64,000 bases of DNA from Erythrophleum ivorense (Eukaryota > Streptophyta > Magnoliopsida > Fabales > Fabaceae). The stretch lies in contig JAIUCV010001108.1 in assembly GCA_026724425.1 (NCBI GenBank), positions 116,771 through 180,770 of the forward strand, given 5' to 3'. Position 1 is the stretch's first letter. Every line of letters begins with the position of its first letter. Of this stretch, positions 10,374 through 21,318 are shown in pieces. A program made the translations under genes and the position numbers. The notes under the pieces were generated by a model. It searched no databases, had not been told where the DNA came from, and was given only the letters and a program-made list of their open reading frames with translations.

Positions 10374-12071
10374 TGATATACCTCTATTTTCCACCCTTTT
10401 TACATCGTTTTTATATACTTTATGCATGGTTTTACCGTGGATTTTTGCTTTAAAAGGTAGTTTTTATGCATATATAGTGCCAAGAGTCATTTCAGGTCAA
10501 AAGATGCAATTTGGAGCAAAACAAAGGAAAAGGTCCTCAAAGCAGTCTCATGCACTATCATTAACTTTGGAAGAGCCCCAAAAACATTCCACTCAATGGA
10601 TTTCACCAAAACAAGCTCGCCGCGATGCCTACGTGAGTGAGCTTTCCAACGCAATTGGAATCATGCAATTTGGCCATGTAGAATGGGAGATATGATTGTT
10701 TTAGTGAAGAGTGTCAAAAGAGCCGAAAACCGGACATCATCAAGACCGCTCGACCGAGTCGGTCGGGCAGGGACTCCAAGGCTCCCGTCCGACCCTACCA
10801 CTCTTTATTGCACAAGGAAACCGCTCGACCGAGCCGGTCGGACAGGGACTCCAAGGCTCCCGTCCGACTCGACCTTCCTTCCTGGCGACGACCATCCGGT
10901 CGACCGAGCCGGTCGGACAGGGACTCCATGGCCCTCGTCCGACCCGACCTCCTTTCACCATCCCGTGCGCGCCCGACCGCCATCCCGACCGAGCGCTCGA
11001 CCGCCAGCTCGACTCGACTACCATCCCGACCGACCGGTCGACCGCCCCGCTCGACCACGACGTATCCCGCTCGACCCGGCTCGTTTCCGAAGCCCGTTTT
11101 GCACGTTTTCAAGCCCAAACTTACACCGCCTCTTATGTTTCGACCAAGACCTAGGTCAAGCCGCCCTTCAACTTCTGAAGCATTATAAATACATCTTTTT
11201 AGCCTTGTAAAAAAGAGAGCCACACATAGAGATATAAAACATATTATTCAATAAAAGTTCTTATAGTTTTGCTTCTGAAGCATTATAAATACATCTTTTG
11301 CTTTCTTTCATTGTCTCCTTCAAGAGGGGATCTCGGATCTCTGTTCTTATGAACATGAATTCGATTTCCTTCTCTATGTCTGAGTAGTTACCTTGTTAAG
11401 TGATAGGAAATCAAAGGATAGTGTTCATGCATGCTTGATAATCGATATATAGAATTAGGGTTTACATAAACTCTTCACCTTTGCTTGTGTTCATTGCTTG
11501 GTGTTGATCTGGCCAATCAACATATGATCCTAGGTAGATTTGAGCCACGGAAGTGATGAATCGTTCGCCTGAACTAGTATTTGGTGGGCAATCTCTCTTA
11601 GACTGCGGAAATTGATTTACTAGAGGTTGTGAACAATTGAGACTCGATCGAATTAATGCTTGTTTGATTATCTAAGGACATACCAAAAGTTTAGCGATTA
11701 GATAGATCAACATAGGGGTCGGAGCCACGGAAGTGGAAAGATCTAAATTAGTGTCTTGAGTTCTAGGTGGTACATATTCTTAAATCCCTAACAAATCGAA
11801 CTTCCTTGCTTGAATCACTCATCCCGAGATTATCTTATTGCTTAGCGCTTTCCATCCATTGATTTACAACTTTATTTGCTTTGATTTACTTGCTTTCTTT
11901 ACTTGCTTTAATCGTGACAACAACCAAACTCATATTGCTTTCCTAGCTAAATCTCAATCTCATACCTTGTAGTGCACTAACTAGTCCTTGTGTTCGATAT
12001 ACCCGTTGCTACTCTCGATCTGTGCACTTGCAGAAAAGGGGTAGAAATTGGGAAAAGTTTAATCCCCATCA
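10374..12071 (+). repeat. 5' LTR of element A (1,698 bp)
   Basis: TGATATACCTC to AATCCCCATCA. Three copies of a 75-bp GC-rich unit start at 10750, 10825 and 10900. TATAAATA is at 11184-11191. A second TATAAATA at 11284-11291 belongs to a 28-bp extra copy (11272-11299) of 11172-11199 that the 3' LTR lacks. The preceding bases GGGGGAAC resemble a polypurine tract fused to Tat sequence. Confidence 0.9.
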
Positions 12072-12078
12072 AGCTTTT

Positions 12079-12096
12079 TGGCGCCGTTGCCGGGGA
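12079..12096 (+). other. primer-binding site of element A (tRNA-Asp type)
   Basis: TGGCGCCGTTGCCGGGGA, seven bases after the LTR end. It is the complement of the 3' end of plant tRNA-Asp and is the PBS typical of Athila elements. Confidence 0.9.
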
Positions 12097-12217
12097 CCAA
12101 AATCGTGCCTACAAGTTCTTGAAAGAGATCTAGTCTAGGTTTTTTCTGTTTTAAGTTATTTAATTTTGTTTTTCCTTTTTTGTTTTTGGTTTTTCAGGTT
12201 TTAAGTCTTTCTCCTAG

Positions 12218-15200
12218 ATGGAAGAGGATTTGAGAAGTCCTAGTCCTATAAGGGCGATTCCTATACGCCACATATCTCCTCCTAGAGACAGTCCAACAGA
12301 GAAGAGGATGTCAAACCCTGCAGCTATTTCACCTTCATAGCAGACGGCGAAGTTCCGGCGGATAAATGGGCAGCTCGCAAATTAAAAGCTCAAGCGGCGC
12401 GCTATATCTTGATACGAGACGCCGTGTTCAGATGGAGATTCTCAGGACCGTTGCTTTCATGCGTAGAAGGGAAAGAAGCAAGGAAGATAATGGAAGAAGT
12501 CCATAGCGGCTCGTGCGGAAATCATTCTGGTGGACGAGCCCTGGCGATCAAGATCAAACGACACGGCTATATCTGGCCAACGATGATCAGCGACTGCGAG
12601 AAATATTCAAGGAAGTGCGAAAAATGCCAACGTCACGCGCCAACGATACATCAACTAGCCGAGCTATTATCTTCCATCTCCGCGCCATACCCATTCATGA
12701 GGTGGTCGATGAATATCGTCGGACCGTCCAGCTATTTCACCTTCATGGGATTCTCGCAGTAGTCATCCCGGACTAGCACCCTTGAAGACCAAGAAGAACC
12801 TTCTCCCCTACCCTAATGCGGCCGAACTGGAGACGTCTAGCCAAGCCTACTATGAAAGAGAAGAACACCTTCTAGCCTCACCAGAAGAAGAAATAGATCC
12901 GGAGCTGATTGAGTTTGTGAAGAGAGACAAATTCCATGATCTCTACAATGAGTATGCACTAGAACACATTGATCACTTTGAAGGTCTTTGTGATTCTTAT
13001 GGAGTCGTCGACTTTGAGAAGAAGCTAATGCTATTTAGCATGTCTTTAGCTGGGAGAGCTCTTGAGTGGGAGCAATACTCTCCCCCTTTTCAGATCAACA
13101 CTTGGTTAGACTGCAGAGAAGCTTTCTTGAAGAGGTTCAGCAGGAACCCACCTTTCAAATCCAAGTATAACCATAACTCTTACCCTTACCACAACCAATC
13201 TTATGAAGAAGAAGATGATGCCTCTTTACCACCGGAGTCCATCAATGGCGACCTGATCAAGTATGTAGTAAGAGATCCTTTCCATGACTTCATATCGGAG
13301 TGTGCTCAAGAACATGTTGAGAATTTCGAAAATCTCTGTGATTATTATGGTTTGGGAGAGAACCCAAAGAAGATCAGCTTGTTCCAAACATCCCTAGCTG
13401 GCCGAGCTCAAGAGTGGGTTAGATTTTCTGCCCAACATGATTTCAAGACATGGAGAAGATACAAGGAAGCTTTCCTCAACAAGTTTGCCCGTGGACAATC
13501 CTATGTGCCGCTACTCAAACCCTACCACCCGCCCTATAGAAACCACCAACCTCCACCGCACATTGAGCAGCTGCCCCAAGCCACAGAAGGATTACCCCAC
13601 AACCCACACCTGACCAAGCTTGAAGAGATGCTACAAGAGTACCTTGACTATCAAGTCACAAGTACAAGAGAGATGGAGAAGAAGATCGAATATGTTCAGC
13701 TCACCCTTGGAGAAAAGATGGATGTTCTTTTTAACCATGTTATCAAGCTTGACAAAGATATCAAGCAACTCAAGGAAGACCATGATCGATCACTCAACCT
13801 TGTCAAGCTAGATGTTGCTGCAAAACACCATGAACTACTTAGCAAGAGCATTGGTGCCCATAGCTTAAATGATGATAATTGCAAACATCTTGGAATCATC
13901 TATAACCGGCTGTCAGCTGTAGAAGGATCTCTTTTCTCTAAGAACCAGAGAGAAAGAAGCCCCACACCCAAACCACCTCCTTTCCCTTGCAATGTCATCA
14001 CAGCAATCTCCAAGGAAAACTCATCACATCTTGTAAGAAAAGAAGAAGAAGATCAAGAGTATGAGGAAGACTATGAAGATGATGAAGAAGAGAAGCAAAG
14101 TTTTAACAGAAATGCAAGCTCCAGAGGAAGTGAAACTAGTCCACAGCAACCTGATCCGCGATTCTCTCCACCTCCTTTTCGCACACTCGCCCTTCCTAGA
14201 ATCACCGGCATTCAAAGAAAGAGAACCATCCTGGATGAACCAGAGGATTCATTCCATTATGATCCCATCGACCCTACTAAGATAAGCCCAGAGAAGCTCA
14301 AGGATTTTAACAAGAAGGTGAAGTCCATACCATTCTATGTCCCCTTTGAAGAAGCTTGGAACAACCACGATTTGGTTGAATTTTTCTTTAGTAGCAAAGA
14401 AACCAAGGATGAGATTAAGCAACTCTTTAGGCGAGCCCGCCTCTCTATGTCATCTTATGCAGCAACCCTACCCCCATCTCTGCCCTCTACACCTCCTCCC
14501 AAGTGGTACAGCAACCCCATCTCCCGAGAGAAGCTAGCTGAATTCAACCGCTTTGTCCAAACACTACCAGCAAGCATGACCTTTCATGAGGCCTGGAAGA
14601 ACCACCCACTCACCAACTTCTTCCACAACTGCAAAGAGATCCCAGAAGAGATTCAGGAGCTATTTGAGAAAGCTAAGAAGCAACCTTCTTTCAGAACCCT
14701 CTACAAGGTAGAAGACCCAGGACAATTTACCATACCCTGCACAATCAATGGAAGGTACTTTGATAACTCCATTGGTGATTCTGGTTCATGCATAAACCTG
14801 ATGCCCACACACACTGCCAAACTCCTTGGGATCATACGCCTACAACCTTCACAAATCAGCATTGGACTTGCTGATCTCACCATTGCACAACCCAGAGGTG
14901 TTGTTTATGATGTCTTGCTCGAAATGGGAGATACAAAGATACCGGTGGATTTTCATATCATGAATATCAAAGGAGGAAGTGAGATGCCTATTATACTTGG
15001 AAGATCATTCTGGGCAACTGCTGGAGCCATCATGGATTGGCCAAACCGCCGCATCTCTCTTGCCAATGTCAACAAATCTGTTTTCTATGATGCCGTCCCC
15101 GTTTTCACTTCTACCAAGCATTCTCGGTTCATATCTCCTCATGAACCACCTGATCATCAACAAGGACGTGATGGGACAAGCACAAAAAGGCTTTGTCTCA

Positions 15201-15226
15201 GGCCATGTCTTTCAACTTCTTCTTAG
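12218..15226 (+). pseudogene. gag-protease of element A with duplicated capsid domain, split by a filler insertion
   Basis: The native start is the ATG at 12218, after a splice-acceptor-like TTTTTCAG. The frame is broken at 12338 by a 390-bp insertion whose first codon is TAG; it resumes after 12746 in the same frame and runs to 15226. Downstream order: two tandem Retrotrans_gag capsid-like domains (about 12898-13155 and 13247-13494), each with an LAGRA motif; a coiled coil (13620-13930); an acidic patch (14041-14096); two tandem copies of a 52-residue segment beginning ISPEKL and ISREKL (14282-14440 and 14519-14677); then a retropepsin domain (from about 14715) with active site GDSGSCINLMP and the ILGRSF motif. 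There is no zinc knuckle, RT or integrase. Apart from the insertion the frame is open for about 800 codons, so it was probably functional until recently. Confidence 0.8.
12339..12728 (+). repeat. 390-bp templated insertion copied from Tat pol at 9644-10033
   Basis: Offset of exactly 2,695 bp from the source over 391 aligned bases, with about five mismatches and no indels that I could see. It is bounded by the 18-bp direct repeat CAGCTATTTCACCTTCAT (12321-12338 and 12729-12746). It carries the integrase zinc-finger coding segment, but only as filler: it has no promoter or start of its own and it interrupts the gag frame of element A. Confidence 0.85.
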
Positions 15227-15255
15227 AAGAGCCAAACGGTCAAGCTAAAGACCAT

Positions 15256-15283
15256 AAACAAGCGCTGTATGGGAGGCAACCCA
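15256..15283 (+). promoter_or_regulatory. conserved post-gag hairpin box, copy 2 (element A)
   Basis: AAACAAGCGCT then TATGGGAGGCAACCCATA, 30 bp after the gag-protease stop. Same stem and loop as at 3131. Confidence 0.75.
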
Positions 15284-15490
15284 TAAGGTCTTCTCTATCC
15301 CTTTTTAATCTTTGTTTTCATTTAATAGTTTTGTTTTGAAGTTTTGGATACAGCAATTTGAGAATCCAGCATGAATGAAGTAGAAAGAAAACCTCAGGAA
15401 AGAAGAATGCAGCACTCACCATGGTCGGGTCGACCAGGACGATCGACCGGTGCCTCGCCCGATCGACCGTGTCCCCTCTTGCCGACCCAC

Positions 15491-15574
15491 CATCCCACCT
15501 CATTTGCATACCATCCCACCTCATTTGCATACCATCCCACCTCATTTGCATACCATCCCACCTCATTTGCATAT
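15491..15574 (+). repeat. 21-bp tandem repeat, four copies
   Basis: Unit CATCCCACCTCATTTGCATAC, starting at 15491, 15512, 15533 and 15554, the first three identical and the last with one change. C-plus has a looser CATCCCA-rich tract at the same place (25190-25330) and C-minus the complement (32940-33110), so this site is unstable in family X. Confidence 0.9.
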
Positions 15575-16886
15575 CATCCCACCATCATCCCACCACACTT
15601 TCATTCCATACCACATCACATCCCACGCCTACTTGCTGTTCTACCACATGCTGATCCTACTTCACCTACACTCAGGCGACCCTTAAAGCTCATTGCTGGT
15701 GCGCAACAGCACTTGGCCATCTAAGCCGGGATCTCATCCACATTATGGAGCCACATAGTAGCTGGACATATCATCCACCACACCATTCTTCGATTTCTAA
15801 TACCATATCAGGTTACATCTTTCCTCTCATTCACAAACGCCTTATTACCTCTCTTTTTTACCTCCCTTAATCGGATTTGCTTTCACCGGGACGGTGCAAG
15901 TTAAGTCTGGGGGGATTGTCGGTACTAATGCGTTTGTTCATGTCTTGTCTTCATCTTATATCTATTTCTCTTATCAACCTTTTTCAAAACTTCTGTTTTA
16001 TTGAGTCAAAACCTTAGTTGGAAGTTATGATCTATCTCTATGATTCCCCGGTGTTGTGCTAACAATCTATGACCCTAGAGCGGACATCAGTTGCAGACAT
16101 AAGCCTAGCAGAACCTCTAACGGTGGATCGACCTACTGACTTGGCAACATTTCTAAGGTACCCGAACAATCTAACATTAACTCCACCCTAATCAATCTAG
16201 TTTTTCTTGTCAAGGGACTTGGCATACATATGAGTCGTTCCTCACTTGATCTCAAAAGGGTGTGTCCAATACAAAGTGCAGTTATCCTCTCTCTCAGAAA
16301 AATGAAAATCAAAAAGCTTTTAAGCACAAGGAAAACGTGTAAGCAAAAGGAATGCATACGTCTGCACCTTCTTGTCTTATGGAGACCTACCAAAAACAAG
16401 GAAAAAGCGAAAGCCTATCCTATGTTATTCCCCAAAAGAAAAAAGAAAGGGAAGAAGGATCGATAGAAAAAATAAAAATATACCCTAGAAAAGTAGGGAA
16501 AGATCGATCCTTCAAAAGAAAAGAGAGAGGAAAAGAACTCAAAAGCTTCAAAAATGACTATCCTGGAGAGACTCAAGTGGGTAAGAACAAGTGCTTAATG
16601 ATCGATATTCCCTTGATAAAGACCGCACGTTTTAAATTTATGCAAGGAGTTAACAATGGAAAGTCTGGAATGCTGGATGAGACTAGTTGAGTTTGGTATG
16701 GTTCGCTAAGCTTGTCGAGCATTATGTGAACCTAGTCTAACGTTGGTTATGTTTTTAGTGGAATACAGGAGAGGAAGCCACCACAGGTTTCTCAAAAGGA
16801 TAAGGAGTTTCTACGTTTTCAAACCTCTTTCTCTGATTTGGATTCTATTTGCTTGGGGACAAGCAAAGATCTAAGTCTGGGGGAGT

Positions 16887-18543
16887 TGATATACCTCTAT
16901 TTTACACCCTTTTTACATCGTTTTTATATACTTTATGCATGATTTTACCGTGGCTTTTTGCTTTATAAGGTATTTTTTATGCATATATAGTGCCAAGAGT
17001 CATTTCAGGTCAAAAGATGCAATTTGGAGCAAAACAAAGGAAAAGGTCCTCAAAGCAGCCTGATGCACTATCATTAACTTTGGAAGAGCCCCAAAAACAT
17101 TCTACTCAATGTATTTCACCAAAAGAAGTTTGCCGCGATGCCTACATGAGTGAGCTTTACAACGCAATTGGAATCATGCAATTTGGCCATGTAGAATGGG
17201 AGATATGATCGTTTTAGTAAAGAGTGTTAAAAGAGCCGAAAACCGGACATCATCAAGGCCGCTCGACCGAGCCGGTCGGACAGGGACTCCAAGGCTCCCG
17301 TCCGACCCGACCTTCCTTCAAGACGACGACCAACCGGTCGACCGAGCCGGTCGGACAGGGACTCCAAGGCTCCCGTCCGACCCGACCTTCCTTCAAGACG
17401 ACGACCATCCGGTCGACCAAGCCGGTCGGACAGGGACTCCATGGCCCTCGTCCGACCCGACCTCTTTTCACCATCCCGTGCGCGCCCGACCACCATCCTG
17501 TGCGACCGTTCGACCGCCAGCTCGACCCGAACACCATCCCGACCGACCGGTCGACCGCCCCGCTCGACCACGACACGCCCTGCTCGACCCGGCTCGTTTC
17601 CGAAGCCCGTTTTGCACGATTTCAAGCCCAAACTTACACCGCCTCTTATGTTTCGACCAAGACCTAGGTCAAGCCGCCCTTCAACTTCTGAAGCATTATA
17701 AATACATCTTTTTAGCCTTGTAAAAGAGAGAGCCACACATAGAGATACAAAACATATTATTCAATAAAAGTTCTGATAGTTTTTGCTTTCTTTCATTGTC
17801 TCCTTCAAGAGAGGATCTCGGATCTCTGTTCTTATGAACATGAATTCGATTTCCTTCTTTATGTCTGAGTAGTTACCTTGTTAAGTGATAGGAAATCAAA
17901 GGATAGTGTTCATGCTTGCTTGATAATCTATATATAGAATTGGGGTTTACATAAACTCTTCACCTTTGCTTGTGTTCATTGCTTGGTGTTGATCTGGCCA
18001 ATCAACATATGATCCTAGGTAGATTTGAGCCACGGAAGTGATGAATCATTCGCCTGAACTAGTATTTGGTGGGCAATCTCTCTTAGACTGCGGAAGTTGA
18101 TTTACTAGAGATTGTGAACAATTGAGACTTGATCGAATTAATGCTTGTTTGATTATCTAAGGACATACCAAAAGTTTAGCGATTAGATAGATCAACATAG
18201 GGGTCGGAGCCACGGAAGTGGAAAGATCTAAATTAGTGTCTTGAGTTCTAGGTGGTACACATTCTTAAATCCCTAACAAATCGAACTTGCTTGCTTGAAT
18301 CTCTCATCCCGAGATTATCCTATTGCTTAGCACTTTCCATCCATAGATTTACAACTTTATTTGCCTTGTTTACTTGCTTTAATCCGTGACAACAACCAAA
18401 CTTATATTATTTTCCTAGCTAAATCTCAATCTCATACCTTGTAGTGCACAAACTGGTCCTTGTGTTCGATATACCCGTTGCTACTCTCGATCTGTGCACT
18501 TGCAGAAAAGGGGTAGAAATTGGGAAAAGTTTAATCCCCATCA
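16887..18543 (+). repeat. 3' LTR of element A (1,657 bp)
   Basis: TGATATACCTC to AATCCCCATCA, following a polypurine tract. Three 75-bp units start at 17263, 17338 and 17413. TATAAATA is at 17697-17704. It differs from the 5' LTR by scattered substitutions, short indels and the missing 28-bp insert, so the insertion is not very recent. Confidence 0.9.
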
Positions 18544-19010
18544 GCAAACCCTAAACATGGGCCTTTTTCGATGGGCTTCGGCTCGGATCGCTTCGCTGGA
18601 TGTTGGTTCGGCCCGGTTTGGTGTGATTGTGCCAACTTCTTGTAGAAGACTCAGTTCAAATGACAATGTGATGGGGTGAAATCCGACCCCAACAGTTAGC
18701 CCCCAGCTCGCTAGTCTTATGTATAAGGGTGGCGAGCTACAAGTTATCAAAAAGCATTGTCAATTGAACCGAGTCTTCTACAAGAAGTTGGCTCGTTATA
18801 ATTTGACTTGGAGACTGTTTACTGAGATATGCTTGGCTCGTTTTCGTAACTTTCCTTCTAAACGACGTCGAAGAGTTTCTGCATTTATCGGGCGCGGAAT
18901 CCGAAGCATTTCTAGGCCCGCTGGTTTCAATGGAAACCCTAGAAATCGGGCGGGAATTAGGTCATGCCGTTTCGTCTTCCCGAACCGACGCGCCCACGCG
19001 CCAAAACTTG

Positions 19011-19018
19011 TATAAATA
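19011..19018 (+). promoter_or_regulatory. TATA box of the Tat antisense gene
   Basis: TATAAATA lies 211 bp upstream of the ATG at 19229, in a region that has diverged GC-rich sequence before it and a pyrimidine-rich 5' leader (CTTCTCTCTCC) after it. This points to a promoter of its own for the antisense gene rather than read-through from an LTR. Confidence 0.6.
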
Positions 19019-19228
19019 TACGACCCCGGGGTTCACTTTCTTCATTTCGCTTCTCTCTCCAAATCAAGTAAAAGGTAGATTTCTCTCCTTCTCTCTAGCT
19101 TTTTTTTTTCGTTCTTCGATTTTGTCAGTGTTCTTTATTTGCGTCGCCGGTGTGAATCATTTTACGTCGCACCTTCAAACTTTCCGGCCAATCTTCAAGT
19201 TCTCCGATCCATCTTCTTCCGAGCTAAG

Positions 19229-21318
19229 ATGTCTTCGAGTAGTCGCACTCCTTCTGTTGGGGCTGATCATTCTGAGGATCGCTCCAACAATTCTAATGAC
19301 TCCGAGATCTCGGTTTTCCGTTCGTCTTCATCCTCCGAGCCATCCGATTCGGTGGGATCACACAACTCTTACACTCCGCAGGGTCGGAAGGTAGTTAACT
19401 CGCCTCGATCCAAAAACGGAAATCAATCTGTTCGGGTCGCCGAGACCGCCGAGGTTGACCAATTGGCGAGCGAGCCGCCGGTTCTTCGTAGCGATAGTTC
19501 GAATGGGGCGTCCGAGCCGAACATGGATGAAGGGGACGAGCTGGCCCTTCTTCGTGCCGAGGCGGAATTTGTTAAGGATCAAACGGTTCGTCTTGGGATA
19601 GGACTTGATCCAATATTTAATCCCGAGGAGATCAAGTTTGAAGAGATGATGTCCGAAGGGGCAGTTGGAGATATCCTCGGGTCAGTTAGACCCAGGCTCT
19701 CTCAATTGTCGAGGAGGCCACTTCTGGATGACTCATCCCTCGCGTGCATCCTGTCTAGTGCCTACGGTGCCGGCTCGTCGAAAGGAATAAAGAAGTGTTC
19801 CACGAAGAGACGGGCTCCAAGGAGGGTCACAAACAGGCGAGCCGCGAAGAAGGTGGTTCCGAATCCTCCTGGGTCGACACTCTGCACTGAATCGTCTTTC
19901 GAAACGCTTCGGCGTTGTTTCCACATCTCTGAGGGAGTCAACTTCCTCCTTCCGGCGAGCCATCAGAGGGCCGATGATCCTCCCGTGGGGTGTCTGACGC
20001 TCTACAAAAGCTTCTTCTATGGTTGCTTTTTGTGGTTCCCAATCCCGAGCCTGATCTTGCACTACTTGAGCAAATATGGGCTCGCCATCGGCCAAATCAT
20101 GCCGCGAGGTCGCCGTCACCTAATCGGGCTTATCGTCCGCAGTTTTGAGACTGGCATTCCGATTGGGATCCATCATCTTCAGAATCTTCTGGAGATTCGA
20201 GCCGGGTCGAAGAAGTCGCTTCGGTATTACATTTCGTGTAAGAAGAACCGGAGGATCATCGACGGTTTTCCCAACAAAGACAGCGGTTGGGAAAACTATT
20301 TCTTTTTCGTTCCAATATGTGGGGCGACTGTTGGGAGCGTCCCCATGAAGTTCATCAAACAGAGTTGGCAGCCAATCGGTAGTCGAACCGAAATACAATC
20401 ATTGTCTTGGTTCACGTGGACTGATTTTAACTCCTTTTGTGATTTATTTTGCAGTTCGACGAGCCGTACTCCGTCTTCCTGGTGATTTCTCAGAAGCCGT
20501 AGAAAGCTTTCGCGCGGAGAAAACCAACTGGGAGGTCGACTTTTCTCTGGAGCGAGTAGAAAGTGCTCGGGCTCAAGCTTACGATTCTTTCGACGACTCC
20601 GAAAGTTCGGACGAAGAGATCCCGGAAGTCCCCGAGCCTTCAGACGACGAGATGGAGAGAAAAACCATCCGCCGACGACTCCAAGAGAAGAGAGACGAGG
20701 AAAACCGCGCAAAAGCCGAGGAAGCGGCTCGCGCAAAGGCCGGGGAGGCGGCTGCCAAATCTAAGGCCGAGGGCAAGCGGACGAAGATACCGAGCCCTCA
20801 GAAAAAGGGTCTACGAAGCGAAGGGCCAATAAATCTCGGGAAGGCTGTGATCCGCGCCAAAGAAGCCATGGCTTCAAAGAAAAAGGGGTCTTCTGCACCT
20901 CCTTCCCCGACTCTCTCAGACGCTTCCAAAGATTCCAGGACCTTGGTCCTTAATCGGAAGGCGAAAAAGGTCTCCGAACCGGCAATGAGCAAACCTTCCG
21001 AGACAGAGGGCAAGAAAAGGGCCGCGACCGGCGGGCTCAAAGAGAAGGCTTCGAAGAAAGCCAAAGGGGATGCTTCCTCTGATTTGCTCGCTGACCCAAC
21101 CCAGGCTCAGCTTCTTCGGAGAGCCGAGGCGGCCAGCTATCTTGCGAGTAGCACTTCCACGGTTCGTCTCCCCCCTCCCGATACTCTGTTGGAGAGTGAA
21201 GTTTATGGAGAGGCGGCCCTTAAACTTTTTTCGGTGGGTTTTCTTTCCGTTCAAATAATCAGGAAGATGTGCGTATTTTGGCTTATATGTATTTTTTTAT
21301 TTCAGTTCACGAAGTCTT
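19229..21318 (+). pseudogene. Tat antisense-ORF protein (PF04195-like), 5' half
   Basis: Three exons with consistent phases: 19229-20378 (donor GTAGTC, phase 1), 20455-21233 (acceptor TTTTGCAG, donor GTGGGT, phase 0) and 21306-21318 (acceptor TTTATTTCAG), where the gene is cut by the C-plus LTR. The first exon has a Ser-rich N-terminus and then the block I associate with the 'putative gypsy type transposon' family PF04195: a segment around CFHISEGVNFLLP and PPVGCLTLYKSFF, about residues 220-330. Exon 2 encodes a highly charged K/E/A-rich region with many basic clusters, possibly nuclear. The rest of the gene is at 58602-59273. The flanks of the break share only CTT and the two halves do not rejoin in frame, so bases were lost. 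The function of this family is unknown. Confidence 0.7.

Larger units (their letters stand above)
15227..16886 (+). other. 3' noncoding interior of element A
   Basis: Holds the hairpin box (15256-15283), a GGTCGACC patch (15424-15470), a 21-bp tandem repeat (15491-15574), the internal polypurine-like motif (15900-15915), the conserved block shared with B and C-plus (16002-16740) and the LTR-adjacent polypurine tract (16870-16885). A 117-codon frame at 15371-15724 is largely translation of the tandem repeat and is not supported as a gene. Confidence 0.7.
10374..18543 (+). mobile_element. family X element A: LTR retrotransposon with gag-protease only
   Basis: 5' LTR 10374-12071, PBS 12079-12096, one gag-protease gene 12218-15226, noncoding 3' interior, polypurine tract ending 16886 and 3' LTR 16887-18543. 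There is no reverse transcriptase, RNase H or integrase, so it must depend on another element; the layout fits non-autonomous gag-carrying elements (TR-GAG-like). Flanks are Tat pol on the left and the Tat antisense-gene promoter region on the right. The five flanking bases differ (GGAAC and GCAAA), so no target duplication survives, which suggests one end was rearranged after insertion. Confidence 0.8.

Noticed and set aside
10683..11210. Overlapping Arg/Pro/Asp-rich frames in family X LTRs (also 7326-7724, 17196-17736, 21779-22117)
   Set aside because: They translate the GC-rich GGTCGACC minisatellite in several frames on both strands; LTR sequence, no gene.
15371..15724. His/Pro-rich frames in three phases
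   Set aside because: All three derive from the 21-bp repeat, whose length is a multiple of three and so stays open in any frame.
8704..21318. GTCTT both right of the B LTR (8704-8708) and left of the C-plus LTR (21314-21318), as if a target duplication pair
   Set aside because: The two flanks come from different parts of Tat elements (pol and antisense gene) and would need a complex rearrangement; a five-base match may be chance.
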